From the NCBI GenBank assembly GCA_023389045.1, contig JAEWEZ010000143.1:1-24660 (forward strand): a stretch of 24,660 bases of DNA, read 5' to 3'. This document shows, piece by piece, positions 15,220-21,888 of the stretch. The position numbers were made by a program, and so were the translations under genes. The DNA is from Actinomycetes bacterium. GTDB lineage: Bacteria > Actinomycetota > Actinomycetes > Actinomycetales > Dermabacteraceae. The notes under the pieces were generated by a model. It was given only the letters and a program-made list of their open reading frames with translations, searched no databases and was not told the origin of the DNA. The number at the start of each line of letters is the position of its first letter. Position 1 is the stretch's first letter.

Positions 15220-15310
15220 CCCCGTCGGCCCCATGCCCCCCGCGGCCCCGGCGCCACCTCCCGGCAGGTACCACCACCCCGTCGGCCCCATAACCCCGTC
15301 GGCCCCACCA
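15220..15310. repeat. GC-rich 17-bp tandem repeat upstream of the metallopeptidase gene
   Basis: CCCCGTCGGCCCCATAA (15277-15293) and CCCCGTCGGCCCCACCA (15294-15310) are adjacent 17-base units. Diverged 17-base units precede them (from 15243 and 15260), and a further copy, CCCCGTCGGCCCCAT, starts at 15220 out of phase. The block is gene-free and lies between tRNA-Glu and the metallopeptidase. Part of it (17 bases, ACCACCCCGTCGGCCCC) is identical to a segment inside mrpF. Confidence 0.7.
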
Positions 15311-15366
15311 CCCACGCTGCACCCGCGGCATGCTCGCCTGCCCGCCCCGCCGCCGAGCATGCTTCG

Positions 15367-15738
15367 ATGGATCCCATGATCCAGATCAGCCGTGAGGAGT
15401 TCGAGACCGCGGTCGATGACGCCCTGGACACCCTCCCGGAACAGATTGCTCAGGCCATCGCGCAGTCCAATGTGGCGATCCTGGTGCGAGAGGAACCCGA
15501 CCCCGCCACCGAAGGGGAGGATTTGCTCGGCTTGTACGTCGGCATCCCGCTGGATCAACGCAGCGTCTTCGATGGATGGGCGGAGCCCGACCGCATCCTG
15601 ATCTTCCGCGGCCCTCTGCAGCGCATGTGCAGCAGCCGTGAGCAGCTTGTCGACGACATCGCCGTGACCGTCCTGCACGAGCTCGGGCATCTCTTCGGCA
15701 TCGAAGAAAACCGCCTGCATGAACTCGGCTGGGGCTGA
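15367..15738 (+). CDS. small zincin-fold metallopeptidase family protein
   Basis: A cytosolic protein of 123 aa from the small actinobacterial metallopeptidase family (zincin_1, formerly DUF1025). The zinc-binding HExxH is His104-Glu105-His108 in 'TVLHELGHLFGIEENRLHELGW', and the upstream family signatures 'LLGLYVGIPL' and 'PDRILIFRGPLQRMC' are present. The length matches the family. The true substrate is unknown even for relatives. The start is uncertain: ATG 15367 or ATG 15376 (nine bases on) both fit, and neither has a strong ribosome site. The upstream open frame runs back through tRNA-Glu and is not coding. It is convergent with the response regulator, 18 bases away. Confidence 0.85.
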   Translation: MDPMIQISREEFETAVDDALDTLPEQIAQAIAQSNVAILVREEPDPATEGEDLLGLYVGIPLDQRSVFDGWAEPDRILIFRGPLQRMCSSREQLVDDIAVTVLHELGHLFGIEENRLHELGWG

Positions 15739-15756
15739 CAGGCTGTCAGCGCCGGG

Positions 15757-16437
15757 TCAGGCGGGGGCTTCGTCGATATCCGTCAGGCCCGCTTCATGCG
15801 CGATGATCGCGATCTGCACGCGGTTAGTGCACTCGAGCTTGGAGAAAATCTTCGAGACATGCGCCTTGACCGTCGCCTCACTCATGAAGAGGCGCGCCCC
15901 GATCTGCGCATTGGAAAGGCCCGCACCGACCGCGCCCAGCACCTCCAGCTCCCGTTCTGTGAGGGAGTCCAGGCCCGGATGCCGCTCCTCACGGATTCCC
16001 GGATTCGCCTGCGAGAAGTGAGAAAGCATCCGACGGGTCACCGCCGGGGAGAGCATCGCGTCGCCGTGCGCCACCACGTGGACCGCGCGGATCAGATCCT
16101 GCGGGGGAGTGTCCTTCAGAAGGAAGCCACTGGCTCCGGCTTCCAGCGCCTGGAAGACGTACTCATCCATATCGAAGGTGGTGAGCATGATGATGCGCGG
16201 AGCATTGGGGAGCGCGCAGACCGCTTTCGTAGCGCTCAGCCCGTCCAGTCCCGGCATCCGCACATCCATCAGGAGCACATCGGGCCGGTGCTTATGCACA
16301 AGGGTGACGGCCTGAGAGCCATCGTCGGCTTGCCCCACCACGTCGATCCCCGGGTCCGCCCCCAGGATCATCGCCAAACCCGCCCGCACCAGCGAGTCGT
16401 CGTCCACGAGACCTACGCGAATCACGTCGCCGGCCAC
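15757..16437 (-). CDS. NarL/LuxR-family response regulator
   Basis: A DNA-binding response regulator of 226 aa. The receiver domain (about 5-120) has the acidic pocket 'VDDDSLVRAG', phospho-acceptor Asp58 in 'DVLLMDVRMPGLDG', Thr86/87 and Lys108 ('GFLLKDT'). A LuxR-type helix-turn-helix spans about 155-215 ('LTERELEVLGAVGAGLSNAQIGARLFMSEATVKAHVSKIFSKL', split by family norms into the usual four helices). The GTG start overlaps the 3' end of the sensor kinase gene by 16 bp and has AAGGCGG upstream; a second GTG at 16425 would give a 4-bp overlap. It is co-transcribed with and presumably phosphorylated by the adjacent kinase. Its regulon is unknown; the divergent lipoprotein hydrolase is the nearest candidate. 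Confidence 0.93.
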   Translation of the reverse strand: MAGDVIRVGLVDDDSLVRAGLAMILGADPGIDVVGQADDGSQAVTLVHKHRPDVLLMDVRMPGLDGLSATKAVCALPNAPRIIMLTTFDMDEYVFQALEAGASGFLLKDTPPQDLIRAVHVVAHGDAMLSPAVTRRMLSHFSQANPGIREERHPGLDSLTERELEVLGAVGAGLSNAQIGARLFMSEATVKAHVSKIFSKLECTNRVQIAIIAHEAGLTDIDEAPA

Positions 16438-17600
16438 GGGATCACCGCCTTGACCTCGAAACGTCCGTCATCCGTCGGGCCCGCCGTGATGGTGCCACCC
16501 GCATGCGCCACACGCGCCTCAATGCCCGACAGGCCCATACGAGCCCCGGGGAGCTCCGACATGAGCCCCTGGGGAAGAACATTACTGACCTCGATCACCA
16601 GATCCATCCCCGGCTCGCCGATAAGAGCCACCCGGGCCTTGCTATGACGTGCATGTTTATGGATATTGGTGAGGCCTTCTTGGACCACTCGGTAGGCGGT
16701 GCGCGCCATGGCTGAGGGCACCTCATCGTCAATGAAGTCGAACAGCTCCACATTCACGCCCGCCTCCTGGGAAGCGGAAACGAGCGCCCGCACGTCCTGC
16801 CACGTGGGCTGAGGCACCAGGGGAGCGGTCTCGTTGTGCCCGCGGAGCACCCCGAGCACCTCGCGCAGCTCCTTGAGCGACTCTGCCGCTGTTTCGCGGA
16901 TCAGGCCGGCAGCCTGCGAGACCTGCTCACGTTCCAGATTCGAGTTCACTTCCAGGGCGCCAGCCTGTAGTGCGACCAGGGAAATCTTGTGCGCCATAAT
17001 GTCGTGCATTTCGCGGGCGATGCGGGTGCGCTCGGCGGAGCGGGCTTCTTCCTGGGCGGCAGCGCGGGAGGCCTCCGCGTCATCGGCCCGACGACGTAGC
17101 TCCTCCAGCAGATGCCGATTCGCAGCCGCATACATACCGAGCGCGGCAGCAACGGCCGCGATGAGAAAAGTGACCAGCGCAGCGAGGAAGGAAGTCGTCA
17201 CTGTGGCGCGGTGGATTCCGTGCAGGGTGACCGCAGCAGCCCCGAGAATCCCAGAGCCGAAGATTGCCAGCCAGCTGCGAGCGCGATTCGCCATGGAGAA
17301 AACCCCGACGAAAAGCACGGTCAGGGAGGCGGGCAGAACGTTGGCGGCAAGGACCACGGGGAGGAGCCAGCGCCAGCGCCGATGCCGCAGGAGAAGCACG
17401 AGAGTAAGAACGGGCGTGAGCACGGCCAGTGACGGAGGAGAGTCCTCCGCGGTGAACACGAGGACCCCTTCGATGACACCGAAAGCAACCAGCAGCGCCT
17501 CAACCCACCGGCGGCGGCGCGGCATCTGCCGGTTCTGCTGGACATCCACCAGACCACTGTAGACCTGAGTCGGTAGTTCAGGCCGGGGCAGGGGCGGCAC
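16422..17600 (-). CDS. sensor histidine kinase (HisKA_3, NarL partner)
   Basis: A membrane sensor kinase of about 392 aa. Five or six hydrophobic segments lie between residues 33 and 160, with no large extracellular domain, so it probably senses within or near the membrane. The HisKA_3 motif 'RTRIAREMHDIMAHKISLV' carries phospho-acceptor His199. The ATPase domain shows an N-box-like 'VVQEGLTNIHKHARHSKA' and a G-box 'GARMGLSGIEARVAHAGG'. A short helical linker (165-195) joins the membrane part to the HisKA_3 domain. The start is uncertain: GTG 17600 gives the full frame, but no ribosome site is seen; ATG at residue 26 ('MPRRRRWVEALL') is a good alternative. It overlaps the response regulator gene downstream. 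Confidence 0.92.
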   Translation of the reverse strand: MPPLPRPELPTQVYSGLVDVQQNRQMPRRRRWVEALLVAFGVIEGVLVFTAEDSPPSLAVLTPVLTLVLLLRHRRWRWLLPVVLAANVLPASLTVLFVGVFSMANRARSWLAIFGSGILGAAAVTLHGIHRATVTTSFLAALVTFLIAAVAAALGMYAAANRHLLEELRRRADDAEASRAAAQEEARSAERTRIAREMHDIMAHKISLVALQAGALEVNSNLEREQVSQAAGLIRETAAESLKELREVLGVLRGHNETAPLVPQPTWQDVRALVSASQEAGVNVELFDFIDDEVPSAMARTAYRVVQEGLTNIHKHARHSKARVALIGEPGMDLVIEVSNVLPQGLMSELPGARMGLSGIEARVAHAGGTITAGPTDDGRFEVKAVIPWPAT

Positions 17601-17913
17601 GATGGGGCCGGTGCGGGCTCCGCGGAGGGCGCGACGCTGCTTCAGGAAACACGATGCGACGCCGCAGAGTGAGGCGCTGCAGGAGGGGCCGTCGGTTGAC
17701 CGGCTGACGGTGCAGCGCCTTACCGCACAGAATCGACAAAAGTGGGGGAGACCCCACAGCGGTAGCCGCGGATGACGCGGGTGGGGTGAGAGCCTTGCCG
17801 TTGCCGCTTATACGGCGGCCTCTCATACGGTCGAAAGGCCGCATGCGGTTAACGCCCTTATATGTCAGAGCCCGTCCCTAGGATGAACGCAGTCCGAGTC
17901 TGAGGAGAAGTCC
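17601..17913. promoter_or_regulatory. divergent intergenic region, kinase (-) and TAP lipoprotein (+)
   Basis: 313 bases without a gene, so it must contain both divergent promoters. Near the + gene there is a -10-like TAGGAT at 17879 without a clear -35. GCGGCCT and AGGCCGC form an inverted repeat about 14 bases apart (roughly 17815-17842), and an ATACGG hexamer occurs twice nearby. None of these is decisive; they are candidates for binding sites of the adjacent regulator. Confidence 0.35.
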
Positions 17914-19626
17914 ATGTCAGAGCCCAATCGCAGGCCCCATCGACTCCACGCCGCGCTTGCTGCTGCGGCCGCGGCCGTACTGCTGTTGGCGGGCTGCGAT
18001 GTGCTCGGTGGAAACAGTGAGGGTAAAGATGGAGGCGCTAGCGACGCCGGTGGGACCAAAGCAATCGCCACCGCTCCGGCAACCCCGGCCCTGGCTGAGC
18101 TGGGTGAATCTCCCTCACAGCATCTGAAGAGTGACCCTGCCACTGACCCCGCTTACGAGCGGTACTACCAGCAAAAGGTCACCTGGGGTGAATGCACCGA
18201 CGTGAAAGACGCAGCCGAAGGGCTCGAATGCGGCACCGTGACCGTGCCGAAGGTGTGGAAAGACCCGAGCCAGGGTGATCTCAACATCGCGGTGGCCCGC
18301 ACGAAAGCCACCGGAGAGCGCAAAGGCGGGCTCCTGCTGAACCCGGGCGGCCCTGGTGGATCCGGAGTCGACTACGCTTCCATCTTTGCCGAGAGCACCG
18401 CCTCGCCGGAACTGAAAGCGGCCTACGACGTGATTGGTTTCGACCCGCGCGGCGTGAGCCGATCCCATGGCATTCACTGCCTGAGCGATGAAGAGTTCGG
18501 CAAGGTGTACGACGCCCCCACACCGCCCGATGCCACTGCTGAGGAGAACCTGAAGCGATCCCTCGACTTCAGCAAGAAAATGGCAGACGGCTGCGAGAAA
18601 AGCGCCGGCGACCTGATTCCGTACCTGGATACGTACTCGGCAGCGCGCGATATGGACGTGATCCGCGCCGTCGTCGCAAGAACCGACAAACTCGACTACC
18701 TCGGCTTCTCCTACGGCACCTACCTTGGCGCGACCTACGCCGACCTGTACCCCGCCCGCGTGGGGCATATGGTGCTGGATGCAGCGATGGACCCTGCACT
18801 CACCCTGGATCAGATTGGTGCCGGACAGGTTGCAGGCTTCGAGAAAGCATTCGAGGCTTACATCGCCAACTGCCTGGAGTCCGCAGAGGATTGCCCGCTG
18901 CGGGGGAGCGTCCCCGAAGCCAAAGAGCAGCTTCTTCAGATGCTGGAGACCTGGGACGGCAACCCCCTGCCCACCAACTCGGAGGAAGGGCGACGGATGA
19001 CCGGAAGCCATGCGGGCAGCGCTCTCACCCTGGGCATGTACGACGATGCAATGTGGCCCTACGTGACGATGGGCCTCCGTCAGGCGGCAGAAGGTGACGG
19101 AACCATGCTGCTGAAAATCTCCGACCTCGCCGTGGAGCGGGAGCCCGGCGGGCACTTTAAGGGCAACTCCCGCTTCGCCATCCAGGCCATCAACTGCCTT
19201 GATCACCCAGGTGTGACCGATGAAGCCTGGCAGAAAGCCCGTTCGCAGGAGCTTGAGAAGAAGTACCCGCTCATGGGTGAGAACGCCGGATACGGGGCGG
19301 CATTCTGCGCCCAGTGGCCGATGAAGCCGGTGCGGAAACCCGCCCCGATTAGTGCCAAGGGTGCGGCTCCGATTGTGGTGATCGGAACCACTGGCGATCC
19401 GGCGACGCCGTACCAGTGGTCGCAGTCCCTTGCCAAGCAGCTGGATAGCGGTGTTCTCCTGACCTTTGACGGCAATGGGCACACTGCGTACGGGCGCTCC
19501 GGCGGCTGCATCGAGGAAGCCGTGGATGCTTACCTGCTGGAGGACAAGACTCCGCAGGACGGGTTGCGATGCGCCTCCAGCGGCGGTGGCCAGAACGGGC
19601 AGAGCGACGGCGGCAACGGCTCCTGA
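17914..19626 (+). CDS. TAP-like alpha/beta hydrolase lipoprotein (tripeptidyl aminopeptidase family)
   Basis: A secreted serine hydrolase related to Streptomyces tripeptidyl aminopeptidases, which remove N-terminal peptides from extracellular proteins. 570 aa. The signal peptide ends in the lipobox 'LLAGC' (Cys28), so the mature protein is a membrane-anchored lipoprotein, followed by a Gly/Ser/Asp linker to about residue 75. The oxyanion segment 'LNPGGPGGSG' lies at 142-151, and the nucleophile elbow 'GFSYGT' has Ser266. The C-terminal TAP domain has Asp495 in 'GTTGDPATPY' and His523 in 'GNGHTAYG'. GAGGAG with seven bases of spacing supports the ATG. It is divergent from the two-component system. 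No terminator is obvious before the tRNA-Thr promoter. Confidence 0.92.
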   Translation: MSEPNRRPHRLHAALAAAAAAVLLLAGCDVLGGNSEGKDGGASDAGGTKAIATAPATPALAELGESPSQHLKSDPATDPAYERYYQQKVTWGECTDVKDAAEGLECGTVTVPKVWKDPSQGDLNIAVARTKATGERKGGLLLNPGGPGGSGVDYASIFAESTASPELKAAYDVIGFDPRGVSRSHGIHCLSDEEFGKVYDAPTPPDATAEENLKRSLDFSKKMADGCEKSAGDLIPYLDTYSAARDMDVIRAVVARTDKLDYLGFSYGTYLGATYADLYPARVGHMVLDAAMDPALTLDQIGAGQVAGFEKAFEAYIANCLESAEDCPLRGSVPEAKEQLLQMLETWDGNPLPTNSEEGRRMTGSHAGSALTLGMYDDAMWPYVTMGLRQAAEGDGTMLLKISDLAVEREPGGHFKGNSRFAIQAINCLDHPGVTDEAWQKARSQELEKKYPLMGENAGYGAAFCAQWPMKPVRKPAPISAKGAAPIVVIGTTGDPATPYQWSQSLAKQLDSGVLLTFDGNGHTAYGRSGGCIEEAVDAYLLEDKTPQDGLRCASSGGGQNGQSDGGNGS

Positions 19627-19675
19627 ACAGAGGCCCTCCGAATGCGCGCCGTGATGTGAGCCTCATTTCACGGCT

Positions 19676-19731
19676 TTGCGGGGCCCCGTCGCAGTCCCGT
19701 ACAGTGGGACGGTCCGCTGTGCACACAGCGG
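19676..19731 (+). promoter_or_regulatory. promoter and palindrome upstream of tRNA-Thr
   Basis: TTGCGG (19676-19681) and TACAGT (19700-19705) are 18 bases apart and make a plausible promoter ending about 30 bases before the tRNA. An 18-base perfect palindrome, CCGCTGTGCACACAGCGG (19714-19731), lies between it and the tRNA. It could be a leader hairpin or a protein site. Confidence 0.55.
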
Positions 19732-19734
19732 GGC

Positions 19735-19807
19735 GCCGCCTTAGCTCAGTCGGCAGAGCGATTCACTCGTAATGAATAGGTCGCGGGTTCGATTCCCGCA
19801 GGCGGCT
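19735..19807 (+). tRNA. tRNA-Thr (anticodon CGT)
   Basis: 73 bases: acceptor GCCGCCT/AGGCGGC, D-arm 'AGCTCAGTCGGCAGAGC', anticodon loop CTCGTAA with CGT, T-arm 'CGGGTTCGATTCCCG', discriminator T; CCA is not encoded. Prophage-derived sequence begins directly at its 3' end, so this tRNA is the likely integration site. Confidence 0.96.
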
Positions 19808-20381
19808 CGTCTTCCCACCCCAGGGCGATGATGAGCCATACGTGATCGCACCATGGTTCTGGATCCCCGGAGACAACCTCGAACAGCGCGTCGTCCGTGA
19901 CCACGTACCCTACGACACCTGGCATAAACAAGGCCACCTCTTAACCACTGAGGGCAACGTCGTCCACTACGCTGCGATTGAGCACCGCATCGAAGAGTTA
20001 GGTACCCTGTTCGACATCCGGGAGATTGCCTACGACAGGTGGGGAGCCGTCCAAATGTCGCAGAACCTCGAAGACGCGGGCTTCACCGTCGTCCCCTTCG
20101 GACAAGGATTCCGCGACATGAGCCCACCATCCAAAGAACTCATGAAGTTAGCATTGGAAGGCAAGCTCGCCCACGCAGGACACCCAGTCCTAGCCTGGAT
20201 GGTAGACAACATCCACGTCCGCACCGACCCAGCCGGCAACATCAAACCCGACAAACAAAAATCCACCGAGAAAATAGACGGCGTCGTCGCCACCATCATG
20301 GCACTCGACCGAGCAATACGCGGTGGTAGCGGTGTTACTGGTGGGAGTGTGTATGACGGTCGCGGGCTATTAGTACTGTAA
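19806..20381 (+). pseudogene. large terminase subunit (TerL), C-terminal nuclease fragment
   Basis: The DNA-packaging motor's nuclease domain without its ATPase half. The coding frame is recognisable from 'LVFPPQGDDEPYVIAPWFW', whose first codon lies on the last bases of the tRNA, through to the typical ending 'SVYDGRGLLVL'. The second nuclease acid is in 'EIAYDRWGAVQM' and the third in 'TEKIDGVVATIMALD'; the first catalytic Asp and the Walker motifs are missing. About 190 residues remain of the usual 450-550. No start codon with a ribosome site is evident; GTG 19842 is the first available. It is certainly a non-functional terminase as it stands. Confidence 0.85.
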
Positions 20382-20392
20382 GAAACATCTAA

Positions 20393-20421
20393 TAGTGGTA
20401 TTATTTTGATTGGGATATAAG
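20393..20421 (+). promoter_or_regulatory. possible promoter of the cargo gene
   Basis: AT-rich DNA directly after the terL fragment contains TATAAG (20416-20421) preceded by TGGGA. TAGTGG 17 bases upstream is a poor -35. A sharp drop in GC and the nearby strong ribosome site suggest the cargo gene has its own transcription start. Confidence 0.35.
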
Positions 20422-20925
20422 AATCTCAGAGAGGAGATCCGCGATGAAAAATGGATTGCGCGCATAGCGTCTGTATTTGCAGTCACTGTATTTTCCTTGT
20501 CTGGAGGACTTACAGCCAATGCAGCGGAATTGAATGATGATTTTTCTTCGTCCGTAACATCGTATTCCACTGCAGGTGCATGTGCGTTTACTCAACATGG
20601 AGACAGACCACACATTTCATCCTCAGGTGGCCCGCGAGCAGTCCAAGCTCACGGATGGTGGAACAAAGGTAATTGCAGCGCTTCTGTTGCGACAGTGACG
20701 GTCCAGCTGCAAAAGAAAGTCGGCTTTCTCTGGGTTGATGTGGGACGGCGAGGATCAGGAGAATTCGGTGCTGGTGGTGGACGAGGAAAACGCGCAACTG
20801 CGAGGTACGAGTGCAGGGGCTCTGCTCCAACTACATACCGCTCGTGGGTTGACGTTGATGTCCATGGTATTCTCGACACTCCAAACGCATACTGGTCACC
20901 AGAGGTGACTCTTAACTGTAGCTAG
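20410..20925 (+). CDS. secreted cargo protein of unknown function, apparent start-site frameshift
   Basis: A small exported protein that I do not recognise. The body has a signal-peptide core ('ASVFAVTVFSLSGGLTANAAE') followed by about 130 mature residues with four cysteines ('GACAF', 'GNCSA', 'YECRG', 'LNCS') and motifs 'AHGWWNKG' and 'YRSWVDVDVHG'; it is likely a compact disulfide-bonded beta protein. The frame opens only at a TTG (20410) without a ribosome site. The strong site GAGAGGAG instead precedes ATG 20444, which is in another frame and stops after seven codons. One extra A in the A5 run at 20447-20451 would join them to give a normal signal peptide starting 'MKKWIARIAS'. So this is either a frameshifted gene, a slippage-controlled gene or a sequencing error. 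The base composition is clearly AT-richer than the host. Confidence 0.6.
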   Translation: MGYKNLREEIRDEKWIARIASVFAVTVFSLSGGLTANAAELNDDFSSSVTSYSTAGACAFTQHGDRPHISSSGGPRAVQAHGWWNKGNCSASVATVTVQLQKKVGFLWVDVGRRGSGEFGAGGGRGKRATARYECRGSAPTTYRSWVDVDVHGILDTPNAYWSPEVTLNCS

Positions 20926-21149
20926 CTCCTGTCAGATAATTCCGTCTGGAGCCAGTGTTTGATTTCTGCGCGTATCGTGCTTTCATCAAACGCTGGCTCC
21001 AGGTCGGTTGTACAGCCTACGGCTCTTGCCCCATAGCCAGAAGGAAAAGTTTCATCAGGTACGTCCAGCCAGTCAACCTCGTAGCCTACTGGTGTGGTGG
21101 TTATGCGGAAATGGTAGCCTAACACAACCAGCTCGTAGACATCCTTCAT
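20922..21149 (-). CDS. small cytosolic protein of unknown function in phage cargo
   Basis: 75 codons from ATG 21149 with a weak GGGTGG upstream; in-frame GTG codons just before it are alternatives, and the frame is open to 21218. The composition is protein-like, with acidic and aromatic residues ('YELVVLGYHFRITTTPVGYEVDWLDVPDE', 'ESTIRAEIKHWLQTEL'). There is no signal peptide or membrane segment, and no family is recognised. It converges on the secreted protein gene, and the two stop codons share CTAG (20922-20925). A secreted protein next to a small cytosolic one recalls effector-immunity pairs, but nothing else supports that. Confidence 0.5.
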   Translation of the reverse strand: MKDVYELVVLGYHFRITTTPVGYEVDWLDVPDETFPSGYGARAVGCTTDLEPAFDESTIRAEIKHWLQTELSDRS

Positions 21150-21432
21150 CACAACCACCCATCTAGGTTTCAAGCAACATTTTTGATGATACCATCCTTG
21201 GGACCCGTTATTAAACATGCACTGAAGCGATATCCAAATTAGTGGTGAAGCATTTTCATGCAGAGTGTCTTCCCGAATTCATCCTGAGGATCAAGATTTG
21301 CATGTGTACAGAACGCAAACTGGTCTAGCATGCCTTCACTCGTGAAAGTGTTTTATCACCAATGAAGGATCTCGGTGCATGAGTAAAAGGTCGAGCGCCA
21401 TGCCAGCAATTATGATAAGGATTCCGATCACT
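21150..21432. other. gene-poor AT-richer part of the cargo
   Basis: Between the 75-codon gene and the second terL tail there is no convincing gene, only the two micro-ORFs listed separately. The sequence is AT-richer than the host chromosome. The boundary between cargo and phage DNA must lie here, around 21400-21432. Confidence 0.5.
21239..21331 (-). CDS. possible 30-aa micro-ORF in cargo
   Basis: The frame starts at ATG 21331, four bases after the stop of the micro-ORF at 21336-21452, with GAAGG close upstream. It begins 'MLDQFAFCTHANLDPQDEFG' and has protein-like composition. It may be a remnant of a longer gene or chance. Low confidence. Confidence 0.25.
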   Translation of the reverse strand: MLDQFAFCTHANLDPQDEFGKTLCMKMLHH

Positions 21433-21452
21433 ATTGCCTTGAATAGCGCCAT
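21336..21452 (-). CDS. possible 38-aa single-helix membrane micro-protein
   Basis: The frame reads 'MALFKAIVIGILIIIAGMAL' then 'DLLLMHRDPSLVIKHFHE', one clear hydrophobic helix with a charged end. It has no good ribosome site, and its 5' part overlaps the antisense of the second terL tail, so it may be a shadow. It is recorded because the helix is strong and a second small frame follows four bases later. Confidence 0.25.
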   Translation of the reverse strand: MALFKAIVIGILIIIAGMALDLLLMHRDPSLVIKHFHE

Positions 21453-21513
21453 CCGCGGTGGCGCCCGAACCACTGGATCGGTTTATGATGGTAGTGGGAT
21501 TCTCGTGTTCTAG
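21433..21513 (+). pseudogene. second TerL C-terminus, displaced
   Basis: The + strand reads 'IALNSAIRGGARTTGSVYD' then 'GSGILVF' and stop. This aligns with the end of the first terL fragment ('MALDRAIRGGSGVTGGSVYD' then 'GRGLLVL'). At the DNA level the two are clearly diverged, with only short identical runs such as CGCGGTGG, so it is a homologous but different terminase end rather than a recent duplication. It lies just upstream of the TfoX-like gene and portal, where the terL 3' end belongs in phage gene order. Confidence 0.7.
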
Positions 21514-21830
21514 CGCTTTTTCGCTCGTGATTTGGGAGCAGGTAATTCAGGTAGCATCGCTGTGATGGTTGCGGCGATCTTCTCGCGATTATCGGTATCG
21601 ACGAGAATCATGTCTTTCGCGCCGGGATAGGGGGATTCAAGTGGGCTATCGGTAAAACTGGTTTGGCTTGAGGATGTGACTTTCAGCATGAATCGGTTGT
21701 CGTAGATTCCACCGAACAGGATGCCGTTGGCGTAGAGCAGGTATTCGCCCATCATCTTTCGGCTCGATACGTGCTCAACATCGGCAAGCAGATCAAGAAC
21801 GTAGTCCAGGTATGACTCATCGCTAGCCAT
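21510..21830 (-). CDS. TfoX/Sxy N-terminal domain protein
   Basis: 106 aa with the TfoX N-terminal fold signature: 'ADVEHVSSRKMMGEYLLYANGILFGGIYDNRFMLK' followed by 'DSPLESPYPGAKDMILVD'. Full TfoX regulates competence in some Proteobacteria; single-domain relatives are widespread in Firmicutes and Actinomycetota, without defined function. ATG 21830 follows AAGGAGG with eight bases of spacing. It runs against the phage genes and sits between terL and portal, like a moron gene. Its stop shares CTAG with the second terL tail. It is divergent from the portal gene, 58 bases away. Confidence 0.8.
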   Translation of the reverse strand: MASDESYLDYVLDLLADVEHVSSRKMMGEYLLYANGILFGGIYDNRFMLKVTSSSQTSFTDSPLESPYPGAKDMILVDTDNREKIAATITAMLPELPAPKSRAKKR

Positions 21831-21888
21831 GCAACGCACCTCCTTCTCTTGTCCTTCTTTGATTATACCCAGAAAGGATTACACACGC

